A stretch of DNA of 64,000 nucleotides from positions 248,001 to 312,000 of the forward strand of contig NZ_JACHBD010000007.1 of assembly GCF_014200175.1 (NCBI RefSeq), in the 5' to 3' direction. This stretch comes from Rhizobium lentis (GTDB lineage: Bacteria > Pseudomonadota > Alphaproteobacteria > Rhizobiales > Rhizobiaceae). The notes beneath the pieces were generated by a model. The model had not been told where the DNA came from. It did no database searches and saw nothing but the letters and a program-made list of their open reading frames with translations. Shown here piece after piece: positions 9,715-18,741 of the stretch (position 1 is its first letter; each line of letters opens with the position of its first letter). Made by a program: the position numbers and the translations under genes.

Positions 9715-9952
9715 ATCAGTCTCCTGAACCCCCGTCTGATTTATGGATGTTCCTCCACTTCAGACTGTAAACGCAAAAGAAGGCCGGTGACAATCTCTTT
9801 GTGCGATGCGGCAAACCTTTAACAGATCATACGAATCGGCTTTGCGGGCCGCCGCCGAAAAATGCCGGCGGCCGGTCTTCGCGTTTGACTTGTGCTAAAA
9901 GCTTTGCCAGTTTCCCCTAATGTAAGTGGGACGAAAAACGAGGAGCCTCCCC

Positions 9953-11134
9953 ATGAGCAATTCATCCGTCGTCATCGCCAGCGCAGGTCGAACCGCAGTC
10001 GGTTCATTCAACGGCGCTTTCGCAACGGTCCCCGCCCATGAACTCGGTGCGGCCGTCATCAAGAGTGCGCTCGCGCGCGCCGGCGTCGAAGCCGGCGAAG
10101 TCGACGAGGTGATCCTCGGTCAGGTGCTGGCCGCCGGCGAGGGCCAGAACCCGGCCCGCCAGGCGGCAATCAAAGCCGGCATTCCCAAGGAAGCGACGGC
10201 CTGGGGCGTCAACCAGCTCTGCGGCTCGGGCCTACGCGCCGTCGCGCTCGGCATGCAGCAGATCGCCACCGGCGATGCCAGGATCATCGTTGCCGGGGGC
10301 CAGGAATCCATGTCGATGGCGCCGCATGCCTTGCATTTGCGCGGCGGCGTCAAGATGGGCGACGCGAAGATGGTCGACACGATGATCAAGGACGGCCTGA
10401 CCGATGCCTTCCACGGTTATCACATGGGCATCACTGCCGAGAATATTGCGCGCCAATGGCAGCTTTCGCGCGACGAGCAGGATCAGTTCGCCGTCGCTTC
10501 GCAGAACAAGGCGGAGGCCGCCCAGAAAGCCGGCCGCTTTGCCGATGAGATCATCCCTTATGTCATCCAGACGCGTAAGGGCGACGTGACCGTCGATGCC
10601 GACGAATATATCCGCCACGGCGCCACGCTGGAGGCGATGGGCAAGCTGCGTCCGGCCTTCGACAAGGACGGCACGGTGACGGCTGCAAATGCCTCCGGTC
10701 TCAACGACGGCGCCGCCGCCGCGCTGCTGATGAGCGAAGCGGAAGCGGTCCGTCGCGGCATCCAGCCGCTCGCCCGCATCGTTTCCTGGGCAACGGCGGG
10801 GGTCGATCCTTCGATCATGGGCACCGGCCCGATCCCGGCGTCCCGCAAGGCGCTGGAAAGGGCCGGCTGGTCGGTCGGCGATCTTGATCTCGTCGAAGCC
10901 AACGAGGCTTTTGCGGCGCAGGCCTGCGCCGTCACTAAGGATCTCGGATGGGATCCAGCCATCGTCAACGTCAATGGCGGGGCGATTGCGATCGGCCATC
11001 CGATCGGCGCTTCCGGCGCGCGTGTTCTCAACACGCTGTTGTTCGAAATGAAGCGCCGCGGCGCGAAGAAGGGCCTGGCCACGCTTTGCATCGGCGGCGG
11101 CATGGGCGTCGCCATGTGTTTCGAGGCATTTTAA
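9953..11134 (+). CDS. phaA: Acetyl-CoA acetyltransferase (beta-ketothiolase)
   Basis: A 393-aa biosynthetic thiolase condensing two acetyl-CoA into acetoacetyl-CoA, the first step of PHB synthesis. The catalytic residues are Cys90 in [11 protein letters not shown], His349 in [12 protein letters not shown] and Cys379 in CIGGGMG. The ATG at 9953 follows a GAGGAG ribosome-binding site; the in-frame GTG at 9926 is less likely. phaB follows 71 bp downstream and a terminator closes the pair, while phaR is divergent. No PHB synthase gene lies in this window. Confidence 0.95.
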   Translation: MSNSSVVIASAGRTAVGSFNGAFATVPAHELGAAVIKSALARAGVEAGEVDEVILGQVLAAGEGQNPARQAAIKAGIPKEATAWGVNQLCGSGLRAVALGMQQIATGDARIIVAGGQESMSMAPHALHLRGGVKMGDAKMVDTMIKDGLTDAFHGYHMGITAENIARQWQLSRDEQDQFAVASQNKAEAAQKAGRFADEIIPYVIQTRKGDVTVDADEYIRHGATLEAMGKLRPAFDKDGTVTAANASGLNDGAAAALLMSEAEAVRRGIQPLARIVSWATAGVDPSIMGTGPIPASRKALERAGWSVGDLDLVEANEAFAAQACAVTKDLGWDPAIVNVNGGAIAIGHPIGASGARVLNTLLFEMKRRGAKKGLATLCIGGGMGVAMCFEAF

Positions 11135-11205
11135 TAGCACACGATACGATCCGTCATTGATTGAAATCCCGCTGCGTGCGGGCGAAAATACAAAGGGAGC
11201 GGAAC

Positions 11206-11931
11206 ATGAGTAGAGTGGCTCTGGTCACCGGAGGTACACGCGGCATCGGCGCGGCCATATCAATGGCGCTGAAAAACGCCGGATACAGGGTTGCGGCGAC
11301 TTATGCCGGCAATGACGAGAAGGCCAGAGCCTTCCACGAGGTCACCGGCGTTGCCGTATTCAAGTGGGACGTTTCGGACTACGCCGCCTGCGGTGAAGGG
11401 ATCGCCACGGTTGAAAGCGAGATTGGACCGGTCGAAATTCTCGTCAACAATGCCGGCATCACCCGCGATGCAATGTTCCACAAGATGACGCCGCAGCAGT
11501 GGCACGAGGTGATCAATACCAATCTCACCGGCCTGTTCAACATGACGCATCAGGTCTGGACCGGCATGCGCGACCGCAGCTTCGGGCGCATCGTCAACAT
11601 CTCCTCGATCAACGGCCAGAAGGGCCAGATGGGCCAGGCGAACTATTCGGCCGCCAAGGCCGGCGATCTCGGTTTCACCAAGGCGCTTGCGCAGGAAGGC
11701 GCGGCGAAAAACATTACGGTCAACGCCATCTGCCCCGGTTACATCGGCACGGAAATGGTGCTTGCCGTGCCGGAGAAAGTGCTGAACGAACGGATCATTC
11801 CCCAAATTCCCGTCGGCCGTCTCGGCGAGCCGGAAGAGATTGCCCGTTGCGTCACCTTCCTCGTCTCCGATGATGCCGGCTTCATCACCGGTTCGACGCT
11901 GACGGCCAATGGCGGGCAGTTCTTCGTCTAG
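11206..11931 (+). CDS. phaB: Acetoacetyl-CoA reductase
   Basis: A 241-aa short-chain dehydrogenase producing (R)-3-hydroxybutyryl-CoA with NADPH for PHB synthesis. The nucleotide-binding motif TGGTRGIGAA is at residues 8-17, the active site has NISSINGQKGQMGQANYSAAK with the Ser/Tyr/Lys triad, and the length equals typical PhaB proteins. The ATG at 11206 follows GGGAGCGG; the TTG at 11161 gives an unneeded extension. Co-transcribed with phaA. Confidence 0.95.
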   Translation: MSRVALVTGGTRGIGAAISMALKNAGYRVAATYAGNDEKARAFHEVTGVAVFKWDVSDYAACGEGIATVESEIGPVEILVNNAGITRDAMFHKMTPQQWHEVINTNLTGLFNMTHQVWTGMRDRSFGRIVNISSINGQKGQMGQANYSAAKAGDLGFTKALAQEGAAKNITVNAICPGYIGTEMVLAVPEKVLNERIIPQIPVGRLGEPEEIARCVTFLVSDDAGFITGSTLTANGGQFFV

Positions 11932-11961
11932 CCCATTCTCCGATCACGTGGGTCGAAAAGG

Positions 11962-11991
11962 GGAGCGCATCCGGCTGGATGCGCTCCTTTT
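11962..11991 (+). terminator. Intrinsic terminator of phaAB
   Basis: A perfect 11-bp stem, GGAGCGCATCC (11962-11972) with GGATGCGCTCC (11977-11987), a GGCT loop and a TTTTC tail, located 30 bp after phaB. Confidence 0.92.
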
Positions 11992-12035
11992 CTGTCCCGG
12001 CATGCCACCGTTGGCGCTGACGGCCACGGCGAGCA

Positions 12036-12063
12036 AAGAAAAACGGGCGCCGAAGCGCCCGTT
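12036..12063 (-). terminator. Intrinsic terminator of the Gly-zipper gene
   Basis: Read on the minus strand, AACGGGCGC pairs with GCGCCCGTT around a TTCG tetraloop, followed by a T-rich run. It lies 26 bp after the stop of the minus-strand lipoprotein gene. Confidence 0.85.
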
Positions 12064-12088
12064 GGGAAGTCCGATATGCGTTGCTCGA

Positions 12089-12349
12089 TCAGTAGCGGCA
12101 ACGGGCCTCGTAGCGGCGGCCGTAGCGGTCGCGATAGATGCAGTAGCCGCGGCGTTCAACCGACTGGCCGATCAGAGCGCCGGTCAGACCGCCGGCAACG
12201 GCGCCGACAGCGGCACCACCCCAGCTATTGGTGACGGCGCCGCCGATAACCGCACCGGTACCGGCGCCGATCGCCGTGCCCTGCTCGGTCGCCGTGCAGG
12301 ATGCGAGAGCGCCCACGAGCGCGCCAATGAGAACAATCTTCTTCATCAT
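12089..12349 (-). CDS. Glycine-zipper outer-membrane lipoprotein
   Basis: An 86-aa small envelope protein. A lipoprotein-type signal ends at VGALASCTA, with the acylation Cys near residue 18. The mature part has a glycine-zipper run (GAGTGAVIGGAVTNSWGGAA) that would insert into or oligomerise at a membrane, then a short basic/aromatic tail (YRDRYGRRY). It resembles the 17-kDa surface-antigen / YMGG-type zipper proteins of rhizobia. It is probably co-transcribed with the 51-aa gene just upstream. Confidence 0.8.
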   Translation of the reverse strand: MMKKIVLIGALVGALASCTATEQGTAIGAGTGAVIGGAVTNSWGGAAVGAVAGGLTGALIGQSVERRGYCIYRDRYGRRYEARCRY

Positions 12350-12375
12350 GTCGTAACTCCCCAGGTTGTCGGGCT

Positions 12376-12531
12376 TTAGATGCGGCCCATTAGTACAAGG
12401 ATAATGATAATGACGAGAACTAGCCCCAAACCGCCGGAAGGTCCATAGCCCCAGCCACGGCTATAACCCCAATTCGGCAAGGCTCCGATCAAGAGCAGAA
12501 TGAGGATAACGAGAAGTATCGTGCCAAGCAT
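12376..12531 (-). CDS. DUF3309-type tiny membrane protein
   Basis: A 51-aa protein starting MLGTILLVILILLLIGALPNW, with a central GYSRGWGYGPSGG segment and a second hydrophobic helix (VLVIIIILVLMG) before the stop. This hydrophobic/aromatic-Gly/hydrophobic layout is that of DUF3309 proteins. Its gene lies 26 bp upstream of the Gly-zipper lipoprotein on the same strand. A GGAAACACACC run precedes the ATG. Function unknown; likely a stress-related envelope peptide by analogy with such small proteins. Confidence 0.78.
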   Translation of the reverse strand: MLGTILLVILILLLIGALPNWGYSRGWGYGPSGGLGLVLVIIIILVLMGRI

Positions 12532-13338
12532 GGTGTGTTTCCTTCATTTCATCCGCAATCTGAATGGACAAGAAACACGCATTGGCGATTTTTGTTCCCG
12601 GTTGAGCGCGCGAATTGTGCTGCGAGGAGATTCATGGTTTGCGATCCGTGTTCCCCGGTAAATTGTCAATATGATTAAAAAGATGTTTAAATACAATATG
12701 TTGCGGCGAACAAAGCGGAAAAGTCGCTATGTCGCCGATTCGTCGGTGATTCGTTCCGTTTTTGATCGACCGATCGCACAAGCGGTTTCCCGGGCTTAGA
12801 CTGTGTGAATTTCGTCGTCGAAAGGTTAACGCCTGTCCGAAGCATCAGATGCGAGGATCTGTCGCCTGCCTGCATCTAGCGGCGGGTGGCGGCGGCGCCA
12901 CCAGATCTTGCCGTGAACGAAAGGTGAAAGCGGTTGGGTCGGCGATTCGTCTCCGCTTCGTTCCGGATTTGGTCGAGAAATTAATGTGGGGTGGAATTTT
13001 CGACCGGCAAAAAGCGCGCGACAGACCGCCGGCAAGGCGACGGAAATGCGAAGGGACAGACTCTCGCGATTCAGCATCTAGTAGGAAAAAGTGATTCAAA
13101 ATCAATACTTAGCCGTGAACAAAAGCTGAATCAGCGGGAGTCAGCGATTCGTCGCTGATTCGTTCTCAGGCTGTTCCGAATCTGAAATGCGGGCGCTCCC
13201 GATGACTCGCAAAGGTCGTAATTGCGGAAGCATTTTAAAATCTGCCCTTGCGTTTGCGGCGATAGCTGTCCATGTGTTCTGTGCCTCCGTCGCGAGGCGA
13301 CAGTTTTCCTGGGGCCGCCTGCCTCAATTGCATGGACG
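12532..13338. other. 807-bp non-coding region with diverged tandem repeat
   Basis: I find no convincing protein gene. The frames present (for example 12762-13094 + and 12826-13077 -) are low-complexity and read through the repeated segment. The left third is AT-rich (around 12660-12705), consistent with promoters. The right two thirds contain three related 51-bp units described separately. The region leads into the helicase gene and may hold its promoter or a small RNA. Confidence 0.5.
12706..13165. repeat. Three diverged 51-bp hairpin repeats with a period of about 205 bp
   Basis: Units at 12706-12756, 12913-12963 and 13115-13165 align without gaps. All share GAAC near the start, then CGATTCGTC and the CGTTC end. 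In units 1 and 3 the core folds into a 7-bp hairpin capped by a TTCG tetraloop (TCAGCGA-TTCG-TCGCTGA in unit 3; TCGCCGA-TTCG-TCGGTGA in unit 1, with one G-U pair). Similarity extends beyond the 51 bp: GCATCTAG occurs exactly 41 bp before both unit 2 and unit 3. This fits an old tandem duplication of a structured non-coding element. Confidence 0.6.
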
Positions 13339-16300
13339 ATGACTCTGACTTCGCAGCCGATGATTCTGAGCGGGCGCGGTGTGACCGCGATGCTCGGACC
13401 AACCAATACCGGCAAGACCCATTATGCTATCGAGCGCATGGTCGCACACGGGACCGGTGTGATCGGCCTTCCGCTCCGGCTGCTGGCGCGCGAGGTCTAT
13501 ACGCGGGTGGTGGAGAAGGTCGGTGTACAGAACGTGGCGCTGGTCACCGGTGAGGAAAAGATTTCGCCCGTCAATGCACGTTTTTCGGTCTGTACCGTCG
13601 AAGCGATGCCGCGTGAGACCAAGGCCGCCTTTGTCGCGATCGACGAGGTGCAGCTTGCCGGCGATCTCGAGCGCGGCCATATCTTCACCGACCGAATCCT
13701 GCATCTGCGCGGTCGCGAGGAAACGCTACTACTCGGCGCGGCAACGATGCGGCCGATCCTGCAGCAGCTCCTGCCCGGTATTACCATCGTCGAGCGGCCG
13801 CGGCTTTCGCACCTTTTCTACGCCGGACAGAAAAAGATCACCCGGCTGCCTCAGCGCTCCGCAATCGTCGCCTTTTCGGCCGACGAGGTCTATGCCATCG
13901 CCGAGCTCATCCGCCGGCAGCGCGGCGGCGCGGCTGTCGTGCTGGGGGCGCTCAGCCCGCGCACCCGCAATGCGCAGGTGGCGCTTTACCAGGCGGGCGA
14001 CGTCGAATATCTGGTGGCGACCGATGCGATCGGCATGGGACTGAACCTCGATGTCGATCACGTTGCCTTCGCCCAGGACCGAAAATTCGACGGGTACCAG
14101 TTCCGCAACCTCAATCCGGGTGAACTCGGCCAGATAGCCGGCCGCGCCGGGCGGCATGTGCGCGACGGAACCTTCGGCGTCACCGGCCAGGTCTCGCCCT
14201 TCGACGAAGAGCTTGTGCAGCGCATCGAGGGTCACGAATTCGACAACGTCAAGGTTTTGCAATGGCGCACGACCGAGATGGACTTCTCCTCGATCAACGC
14301 GCTGCGCGCCAGCCTCGAGGCGGGACCGCGCGTGGCAGGGCTGACGCGAGCACTGCCCGCGGTCGACCAACAGGCGCTGGAACAGCTTTCGCGCTATCCG
14401 GAGGTCATCGATCTCGCCGATCGGCCGGCCCGCGTCGAAAAACTCTGGGAGGCTTGCGCACTTCCCGACTACCGGCGTATCACTCCGGCACAACATGCCG
14501 ATCTTATCTCGACCCTCTTTTCCGATCTCGTCCGCTATGGCACGGTGAACGAGCAGTTTCTGGCGGAACAGGTTCATCGCTCGGACCGGACAGATGGGGA
14601 AATTGACACGCTTTCGGCGCGAATCGCGCAGATAAGGACCTGGACCTATGTTTCGAATCGGCCCGGTTGGCTGGCTGATCCGACACATTGGCAGGAAAAG
14701 ACGCGGGAAATCGAAGATCGATTGTCCGATGCGTTACATGAAAGGTTGACGAAACGCTTTGTTGATCGCAGGACATCTGTGCTCATGAAGCGCCTGAGAG
14801 AGAATGCGATGCTGGAAGCTGAAATCAGTGTGAATGGCGATGTCTTCGTTGAAGGACATCATGTAGGGCAGTTAAGCGGATTCCGTTTCACGCCGGTGGC
14901 GGGAACGGACGGACCGGATGCCAAGGCGGTTCAGGCTGCGTCACAGAAGGCGCTCGCGCTCGAATTCGAAGCCAGAGCGGCGCGGATGCATGCCGCCGGC
15001 AATAGCGATCTGGCGATCGGCTCGGACGGGTTGATCCGCTGGCTCGGCGACCCGGTGGCGCGGCTTTCGGGCAGCGATCACGTCATGCGCCCGCGGGTGA
15101 TCCTGCTGGCCGACGAACAGTTGACGGGCAATGCCCGCGATCACGTCGCCGCCCGCATCGAGCGCTTCGTCAATCACCACATCAGCACGGTGCTGAAGCC
15201 GCTCGACGATCTGTCGCGCGCTGAGGACCTGCAGGGGCTGGCCAAGGGGCTGGCCTTCCAGCTCGTCGAAAATCTCGGCGTGCTCTTCCGTCGCGATGTG
15301 ACCGAGGAGGTGAAGTCGCTGGATCAGGAGGCCCGCGCCTCCATGCGCCGCTACGGCGTGCGTTTCGGCGCTTATCACATCTTCGTGCCGGCACTGCTGA
15401 AGCCGGCGCCGGCCGAATTGATCACGCTGCTCTGGGCGTTGAAGAACGACGGTCTCGACAAGCCGGGTTACGGTGACCTCATTCCCGTGCTGGCCGCCGG
15501 CCGTACCTCCGTCGTGACCGATCCGAGCTACGAGCGGATGTTCTACAAGCTCGCCGGCTTCCGTTTCCTCGGCAAGCGCGCCGTGCGCATCGACATTCTT
15601 GAGCGGCTTGCCGACATCATCCGTCCGCTGCTGCAGTGGAAGCCCGGTCAGAACAACCGTCCGGAGGGCGCCTATGACGGCCGCCGCTTCATGACGACGA
15701 CGGCGATGCTGTCGATCCTCGGCGCGACGCTCGAGGACATGGAAGAAATCCTCAAGGGTCTCGGCTATCGCGCCGATGCCGTGAAGGCGGAAGAGGCCTC
15801 AGCTCATCTTGCCGCGCAGGACGCCGCTTCGGCGCCTGCCGCCGCTGCGGAAACCTCCGCGGACGAGACGGTGGAAAAGGCCGATCATGACGACGCCGAC
15901 GCGGTGGCGGAAGAGGCTGCTTCCGAGCCTCCGGCGGCCTCGGCCGCAGCCGACGCGCCCGCGGCAGAAGCACTCCAAAGCACCCCTGCGGCCGAAACAT
16001 CCGCCTCGGCGGAGGCTTCGGCTGCCGGCGATGCGACCGTTGCTATCGGGGAGGCTGGCGAACCGGCGGAACCGAAGCCGGTTCTTCTGTGGCGCCTCGG
16101 CGGCCGCAATGATAATCATCGCCAGGCGCGTGGTCATGGCGAACGCCGCGGTGGCCAGGGCCACGATCGCGGCCAGAACCAGGACCGCGGCGAGCGCAAT
16201 CGCCGTCCGGGCGGCGGTGAAGGCGGCGAGGGCAATCGCGGCGACGGACGCGACAACAACCGCAACAACCGCGGCAAGGACGGCGGTCGCGATGGCCGGC

Positions 16301-16518
16301 CGCAGCAGGCAAGGGGCGGCGAGCGCAAGGACCAGCCGCGCGGCGACCGGCAGGATCGCGGCGATCGCAATGATCGCAATGACCGTAACGACCGCAACAA
16401 CAATCGCGGAGCCCAGCCGCTGCGCTTCGAGGCCAAGCCGCCGCGCAAGGAGAAGCCGATCGATCCGGATTCTCCCTTCGCCAAGCTCGCAGCTCTCAAG
16501 GAACAGATGAAGAAGTAG
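13339..16518 (+). CDS. SUV3-like DEAD/DEAH-type RNA helicase with disordered C-terminal tail
   Basis: A 1059-aa SF2 helicase. Motif I is GPTNTGKTHYAIERM at residues about 19-33, motif II is DEVQ (residues near 105), and motif VI is QIAGRAGRHVRDG. These are the hallmarks of the mitochondrial SUV3 and bacterial homologue group, implicated in RNA turnover. A helical middle region follows. From about residue 815 the protein becomes Ala/Glu-rich, and the last 150 residues are an Arg/Gly/Asn/Asp low-complexity tail rich in GDRNDRN and RGG-like repeats, probably RNA-binding and disordered. The ATG at 13339 is preferred over a TTG at 13222. The S4-domain gene follows after 2 bp. Confidence 0.88.
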   Translation: MTLTSQPMILSGRGVTAMLGPTNTGKTHYAIERMVAHGTGVIGLPLRLLAREVYTRVVEKVGVQNVALVTGEEKISPVNARFSVCTVEAMPRETKAAFVAIDEVQLAGDLERGHIFTDRILHLRGREETLLLGAATMRPILQQLLPGITIVERPRLSHLFYAGQKKITRLPQRSAIVAFSADEVYAIAELIRRQRGGAAVVLGALSPRTRNAQVALYQAGDVEYLVATDAIGMGLNLDVDHVAFAQDRKFDGYQFRNLNPGELGQIAGRAGRHVRDGTFGVTGQVSPFDEELVQRIEGHEFDNVKVLQWRTTEMDFSSINALRASLEAGPRVAGLTRALPAVDQQALEQLSRYPEVIDLADRPARVEKLWEACALPDYRRITPAQHADLISTLFSDLVRYGTVNEQFLAEQVHRSDRTDGEIDTLSARIAQIRTWTYVSNRPGWLADPTHWQEKTREIEDRLSDALHERLTKRFVDRRTSVLMKRLRENAMLEAEISVNGDVFVEGHHVGQLSGFRFTPVAGTDGPDAKAVQAASQKALALEFEARAARMHAAGNSDLAIGSDGLIRWLGDPVARLSGSDHVMRPRVILLADEQLTGNARDHVAARIERFVNHHISTVLKPLDDLSRAEDLQGLAKGLAFQLVENLGVLFRRDVTEEVKSLDQEARASMRRYGVRFGAYHIFVPALLKPAPAELITLLWALKNDGLDKPGYGDLIPVLAAGRTSVVTDPSYERMFYKLAGFRFLGKRAVRIDILERLADIIRPLLQWKPGQNNRPEGAYDGRRFMTTTAMLSILGATLEDMEEILKGLGYRADAVKAEEASAHLAAQDAASAPAAAAETSADETVEKADHDDADAVAEEAASEPPAASAAADAPAAEALQSTPAAETSASAEASAAGDATVAIGEAGEPAEPKPVLLWRLGGRNDNHRQARGHGERRGGQGHDRGQNQDRGERNRRPGGGEGGEGNRGDGRDNNRNNRGKDGGRDGRPQQARGGERKDQPRGDRQDRGDRNDRNDRNDRNNNRGAQPLRFEAKPPRKEKPIDPDSPFAKLAALKEQMKK

Positions 16519-16520
16519 TC

Positions 16521-16925
16521 ATGGGCGGGGAGACACAGCCGACAAGCGGTTCGCGCCAGCGCATCGACAAGTGGCTGTTCTTCACGCGCATGGTGAAGTC
16601 GCGTTCGCTGGCGCAGAGCCATGTCCAGTCGGGGCACGTGCGCATCAACGGCGAGCGTTGCAGCCATCCGAGTCAGATGGTCAAGCCGGGCGACCGCATC
16701 GAATTGACGCTGGAACGGCGTGACATCGTTCTCATCGTACGCCTCGCCGGGGAGCGGCGGGGTCCCTATGAGGAGGCCCGCCTCCTCTATGATGACCAAT
16801 CCCCGCCGCCAGATGAGGCAAAACGCCTCACCCCCTACGAGCAGGCGATCCGGGCGACCGGGACCGGCCGTCCGACTAAAAAGGAAAGACGCGCAATTGA
16901 CAGGCTGATGTCGGACGAGGATTAG
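16521..16925 (+). CDS. S4-domain RNA-binding protein, Hsp15-like
   Basis: A 134-aa protein with an N-terminal S4 RNA-binding domain (RIDKWLFFTRMVKSRSLAQ, then VRINGERCSHPSQMVKPGD). It matches the heat-shock protein 15 (HslR) family, which binds free 50S subunits carrying nascent chains. The basic C-terminus (TKKERRAIDRL) is typical of the group. Its start is 2 bp after the helicase stop, so the two RNA-binding proteins are almost certainly translated from one mRNA. Confidence 0.88.
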   Translation: MGGETQPTSGSRQRIDKWLFFTRMVKSRSLAQSHVQSGHVRINGERCSHPSQMVKPGDRIELTLERRDIVLIVRLAGERRGPYEEARLLYDDQSPPPDEAKRLTPYEQAIRATGTGRPTKKERRAIDRLMSDED

Positions 16926-17119
16926 AAAACTCTGTCTGCGGCGGCGGCTTTTGCAGATCGTTTATCCTTGAATTCCGGCGATAAAGCCGATAGGTCACTG
17001 ACAATCTGCCGGAAGCGTGCTTGCCTCCCAAGCCTGTCCACGCTTTTCGTCCGGCACGGGGATAGGCGCGACGTTCCAGGTTGCCCGGCCCCATCCGCAT
17101 GGAAGTCCTGGAGTTCTTC

Positions 17120-17458
17120 ATGACCTATGTCGTGACCGACAATTGCATCAAGTGCAAATACACCGATTGCGTAGAAGTCTGCCCCGTCGACTGCTTCTAT
17201 GAAGGCGAGAATTTCCTCGTCATCCATCCCGACGAATGCATCGATTGCGGCGTCTGCGAACCCGAGTGTCCCGCCGAGGCGATCAAGCCGGATACCGAGC
17301 CGGGCCTCGACAAGTGGCTGAAGATCAACACCGAATATGCCAGTATCTGGCCGAATATCACGGTCAAGAAGGATCCGCTGCCGGAGGCCAAGGAGATGGA
17401 CGGCCAGACCGGAAAATTCGAGAAGTATTTCTCCGAAAAACCCGGCGCCGGCGATTAG
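17120..17458 (+). CDS. fdxA: 7Fe ferredoxin (FdxA)
   Basis: A 112-aa low-potential electron carrier with [3Fe-4S] and [4Fe-4S] clusters. The N-terminal cysteine pattern [17 protein letters not shown] is followed by [12 protein letters not shown], and the conserved C-terminal extension of alphaproteobacterial FdxA ([19 protein letters not shown]) is present. The ATG at 17120 has GGAG 6 nt upstream; an ATG at 17099 would add 7 residues. It lies in the same direction as the helicase, S4 and carD genes. Confidence 0.94.
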   Translation: MTYVVTDNCIKCKYTDCVEVCPVDCFYEGENFLVIHPDECIDCGVCEPECPAEAIKPDTEPGLDKWLKINTEYASIWPNITVKKDPLPEAKEMDGQTGKFEKYFSEKPGAGD

Positions 17459-17851
17459 CACGGCTGGCCGATCGACCGCCGGATTTGGGCGTTTACTCGA
17501 TGAAACGTTTTAAATCCTGCGTGTCGCATATGGGTGGTGTGTGTTGCCCGCATGACTCAGGCGAACCAAATTATTGATTTCCTCATATTTTTATGATAGG
17601 TTTCGCCTACTGTTCCATTTGTGGCATGACGCATGCCCAAAACCATCACGAAAGCAAAACCAATCCGTACGCGGTTTCCGTGACATATCAACGCTTTGAG
17701 CGTGGGATCCCCCAGATCGCGCGCAAGAAGTCCTTGCTTTTGCCTGATGGGACCAGAGTGAAGTCACCCGACGGATGCAACCGTCTCAACCGGGCCTGAC
17801 TGACCCGGCTCCGGCCGCCGCCGGAAGCGTAACAGGGAGTTTTTGGATAGA
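17459..17851. other. Intergenic region upstream of carD
   Basis: A 393-bp stretch that is AT-richer than its neighbours around 17500-17600, as expected for the carD promoter. A 68-codon frame with an ATG at 17593 (starts MIGFAYCSICGMTHAQNHHE) contains a CxxC and histidines, but it has no good ribosome-binding site and no family I recognise. I treat it as unproven. GTAACAGGGAG at 17829-17839 is the carD ribosome-binding region. Confidence 0.4.
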
Positions 17852-18424
17852 ATGACGACTCAGCAGAAAAAACCTTCTACAGCACGTCACGGCTTCAAGA
17901 CCGGTGAATCGATCGTCTACCCCGCTCACGGCGTCGGTACCATCACCGCTATTGAAGAGCAAGAAGTTGCCGGCATGAAGCTCGAACTTTTCGTTATCGA
18001 TTTCGAAAAGGACAAGATGCGCCTGAAGGTTCCGGTCGCCAAGGCTATGAGCATCGGCATGCGCAAGCTTTCGGAAACGGATTTCGTCGATCGTGCATTG
18101 AAGGTCGTGCAGGGCAAGGCGCGCGTTAAGCGCACCATGTGGTCCCGCCGCGCCCAGGAATATGATGCCAAGATCAATTCCGGTGATCTGATTTCCATCG
18201 CTGAAGTCGTGCGTGATCTCTATCGTGCGGAGAATCAGCCCGAGCAGTCCTATTCCGAGCGCCAGCTCTACGAGGCTGCGCTCGATCGCATGGCGCGCGA
18301 GATCGCCGCTGTCAACAAGATGTCGGAAACGGAGGCCGTGCGCCTCGTCGAGACCAATCTCAACAAGGGTCCGAAGCGCGGCAAGGCCATCGAAGAAGAC
18401 GACTCGCAGGACGAAGCCGCATGA
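17852..18424 (+). CDS. carD: CarD-family RNA polymerase-interacting regulator
   Basis: A 190-aa transcription regulator. The N-terminal RNAP-interaction domain (Tudor-like, about residues 15-70) has FKTGESIVYPAHGVGTI and LELFVIDFEKDKMRLKVPV; the C-terminal helical domain binds promoter DNA near the -10 element. CarD/CdnL proteins stabilise open complexes at rRNA and other promoters. The ATG at 17852 is preferred; a TTG at 17843 sits only 3 nt from the ribosome-binding site. An intrinsic terminator follows. Confidence 0.93.
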   Translation: MTTQQKKPSTARHGFKTGESIVYPAHGVGTITAIEEQEVAGMKLELFVIDFEKDKMRLKVPVAKAMSIGMRKLSETDFVDRALKVVQGKARVKRTMWSRRAQEYDAKINSGDLISIAEVVRDLYRAENQPEQSYSERQLYEAALDRMAREIAAVNKMSETEAVRLVETNLNKGPKRGKAIEEDDSQDEAA

Positions 18425-18446
18425 CGCGACTTTCTTTTTCCTAAAA

Positions 18447-18474
18447 AAACCCGGCCATCGAGCCGGGTTTTTTT
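18447..18474 (+). terminator. Intrinsic terminator of carD
   Basis: Stem AAACCCGGC (18447-18455) with GCCGGGTTT (18462-18470), a 6-nt loop and a continuing T run, 22 bp after the carD stop codon. Confidence 0.92.
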
Positions 18475-18522
18475 ATTGGAACTTTTTCGCGACTGCCGCG
18501 TTTATCACACGTAATTGCGGAC

Positions 18523-18550
18523 TGCTCGTCGGGCGATGCTCGTCGGGCGA
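18523..18550. repeat. Perfect 14-bp tandem duplication
   Basis: TGCTCGTCGGGCGA is present twice head to tail (18523-18536, 18537-18550) in the non-coding region between carD and the sigma factor gene. Nothing else gene-like is seen in 18475-18797. Confidence 0.75.
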
Positions 18551-18741
18551 ACTGCTATTCCGTCATGTTCGATGAGGAGCGGATCATGCTTTTTCAATAT
18601 TGCCCATCCGGCAACGGGAAGAAACAGGTCCGGCCCAGCCGTCTCAGCGGCACATGATGAGAATTAGGGCTTCTCCCTGAAAAGTCCAGGGGTGAGGCCT
18701 TTTGCATTCAGAACCCCATTCAGTCCGGACAGCGATGTTCC

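Noticed and set aside
9850..9885. GC-rich dyad between phaR and phaA as a terminator
   Set aside because: GCCGCCG/CGGCGGC pairs, but there is no T tract and it lies between divergent genes where no terminator is needed.
12687..13415. Small minus-strand frames in the repeat region (starting at 12875, 13077 and 13415)
   Set aside because: They share peptide bits only because they translate the repeated DNA units; none has a good start or consistent length.
17593..17799. 68-codon frame before carD with a CxxC motif
   Set aside because: No clear ribosome-binding site, no family, and it lies in the expected promoter region; kept only as a note in the intergenic entry.
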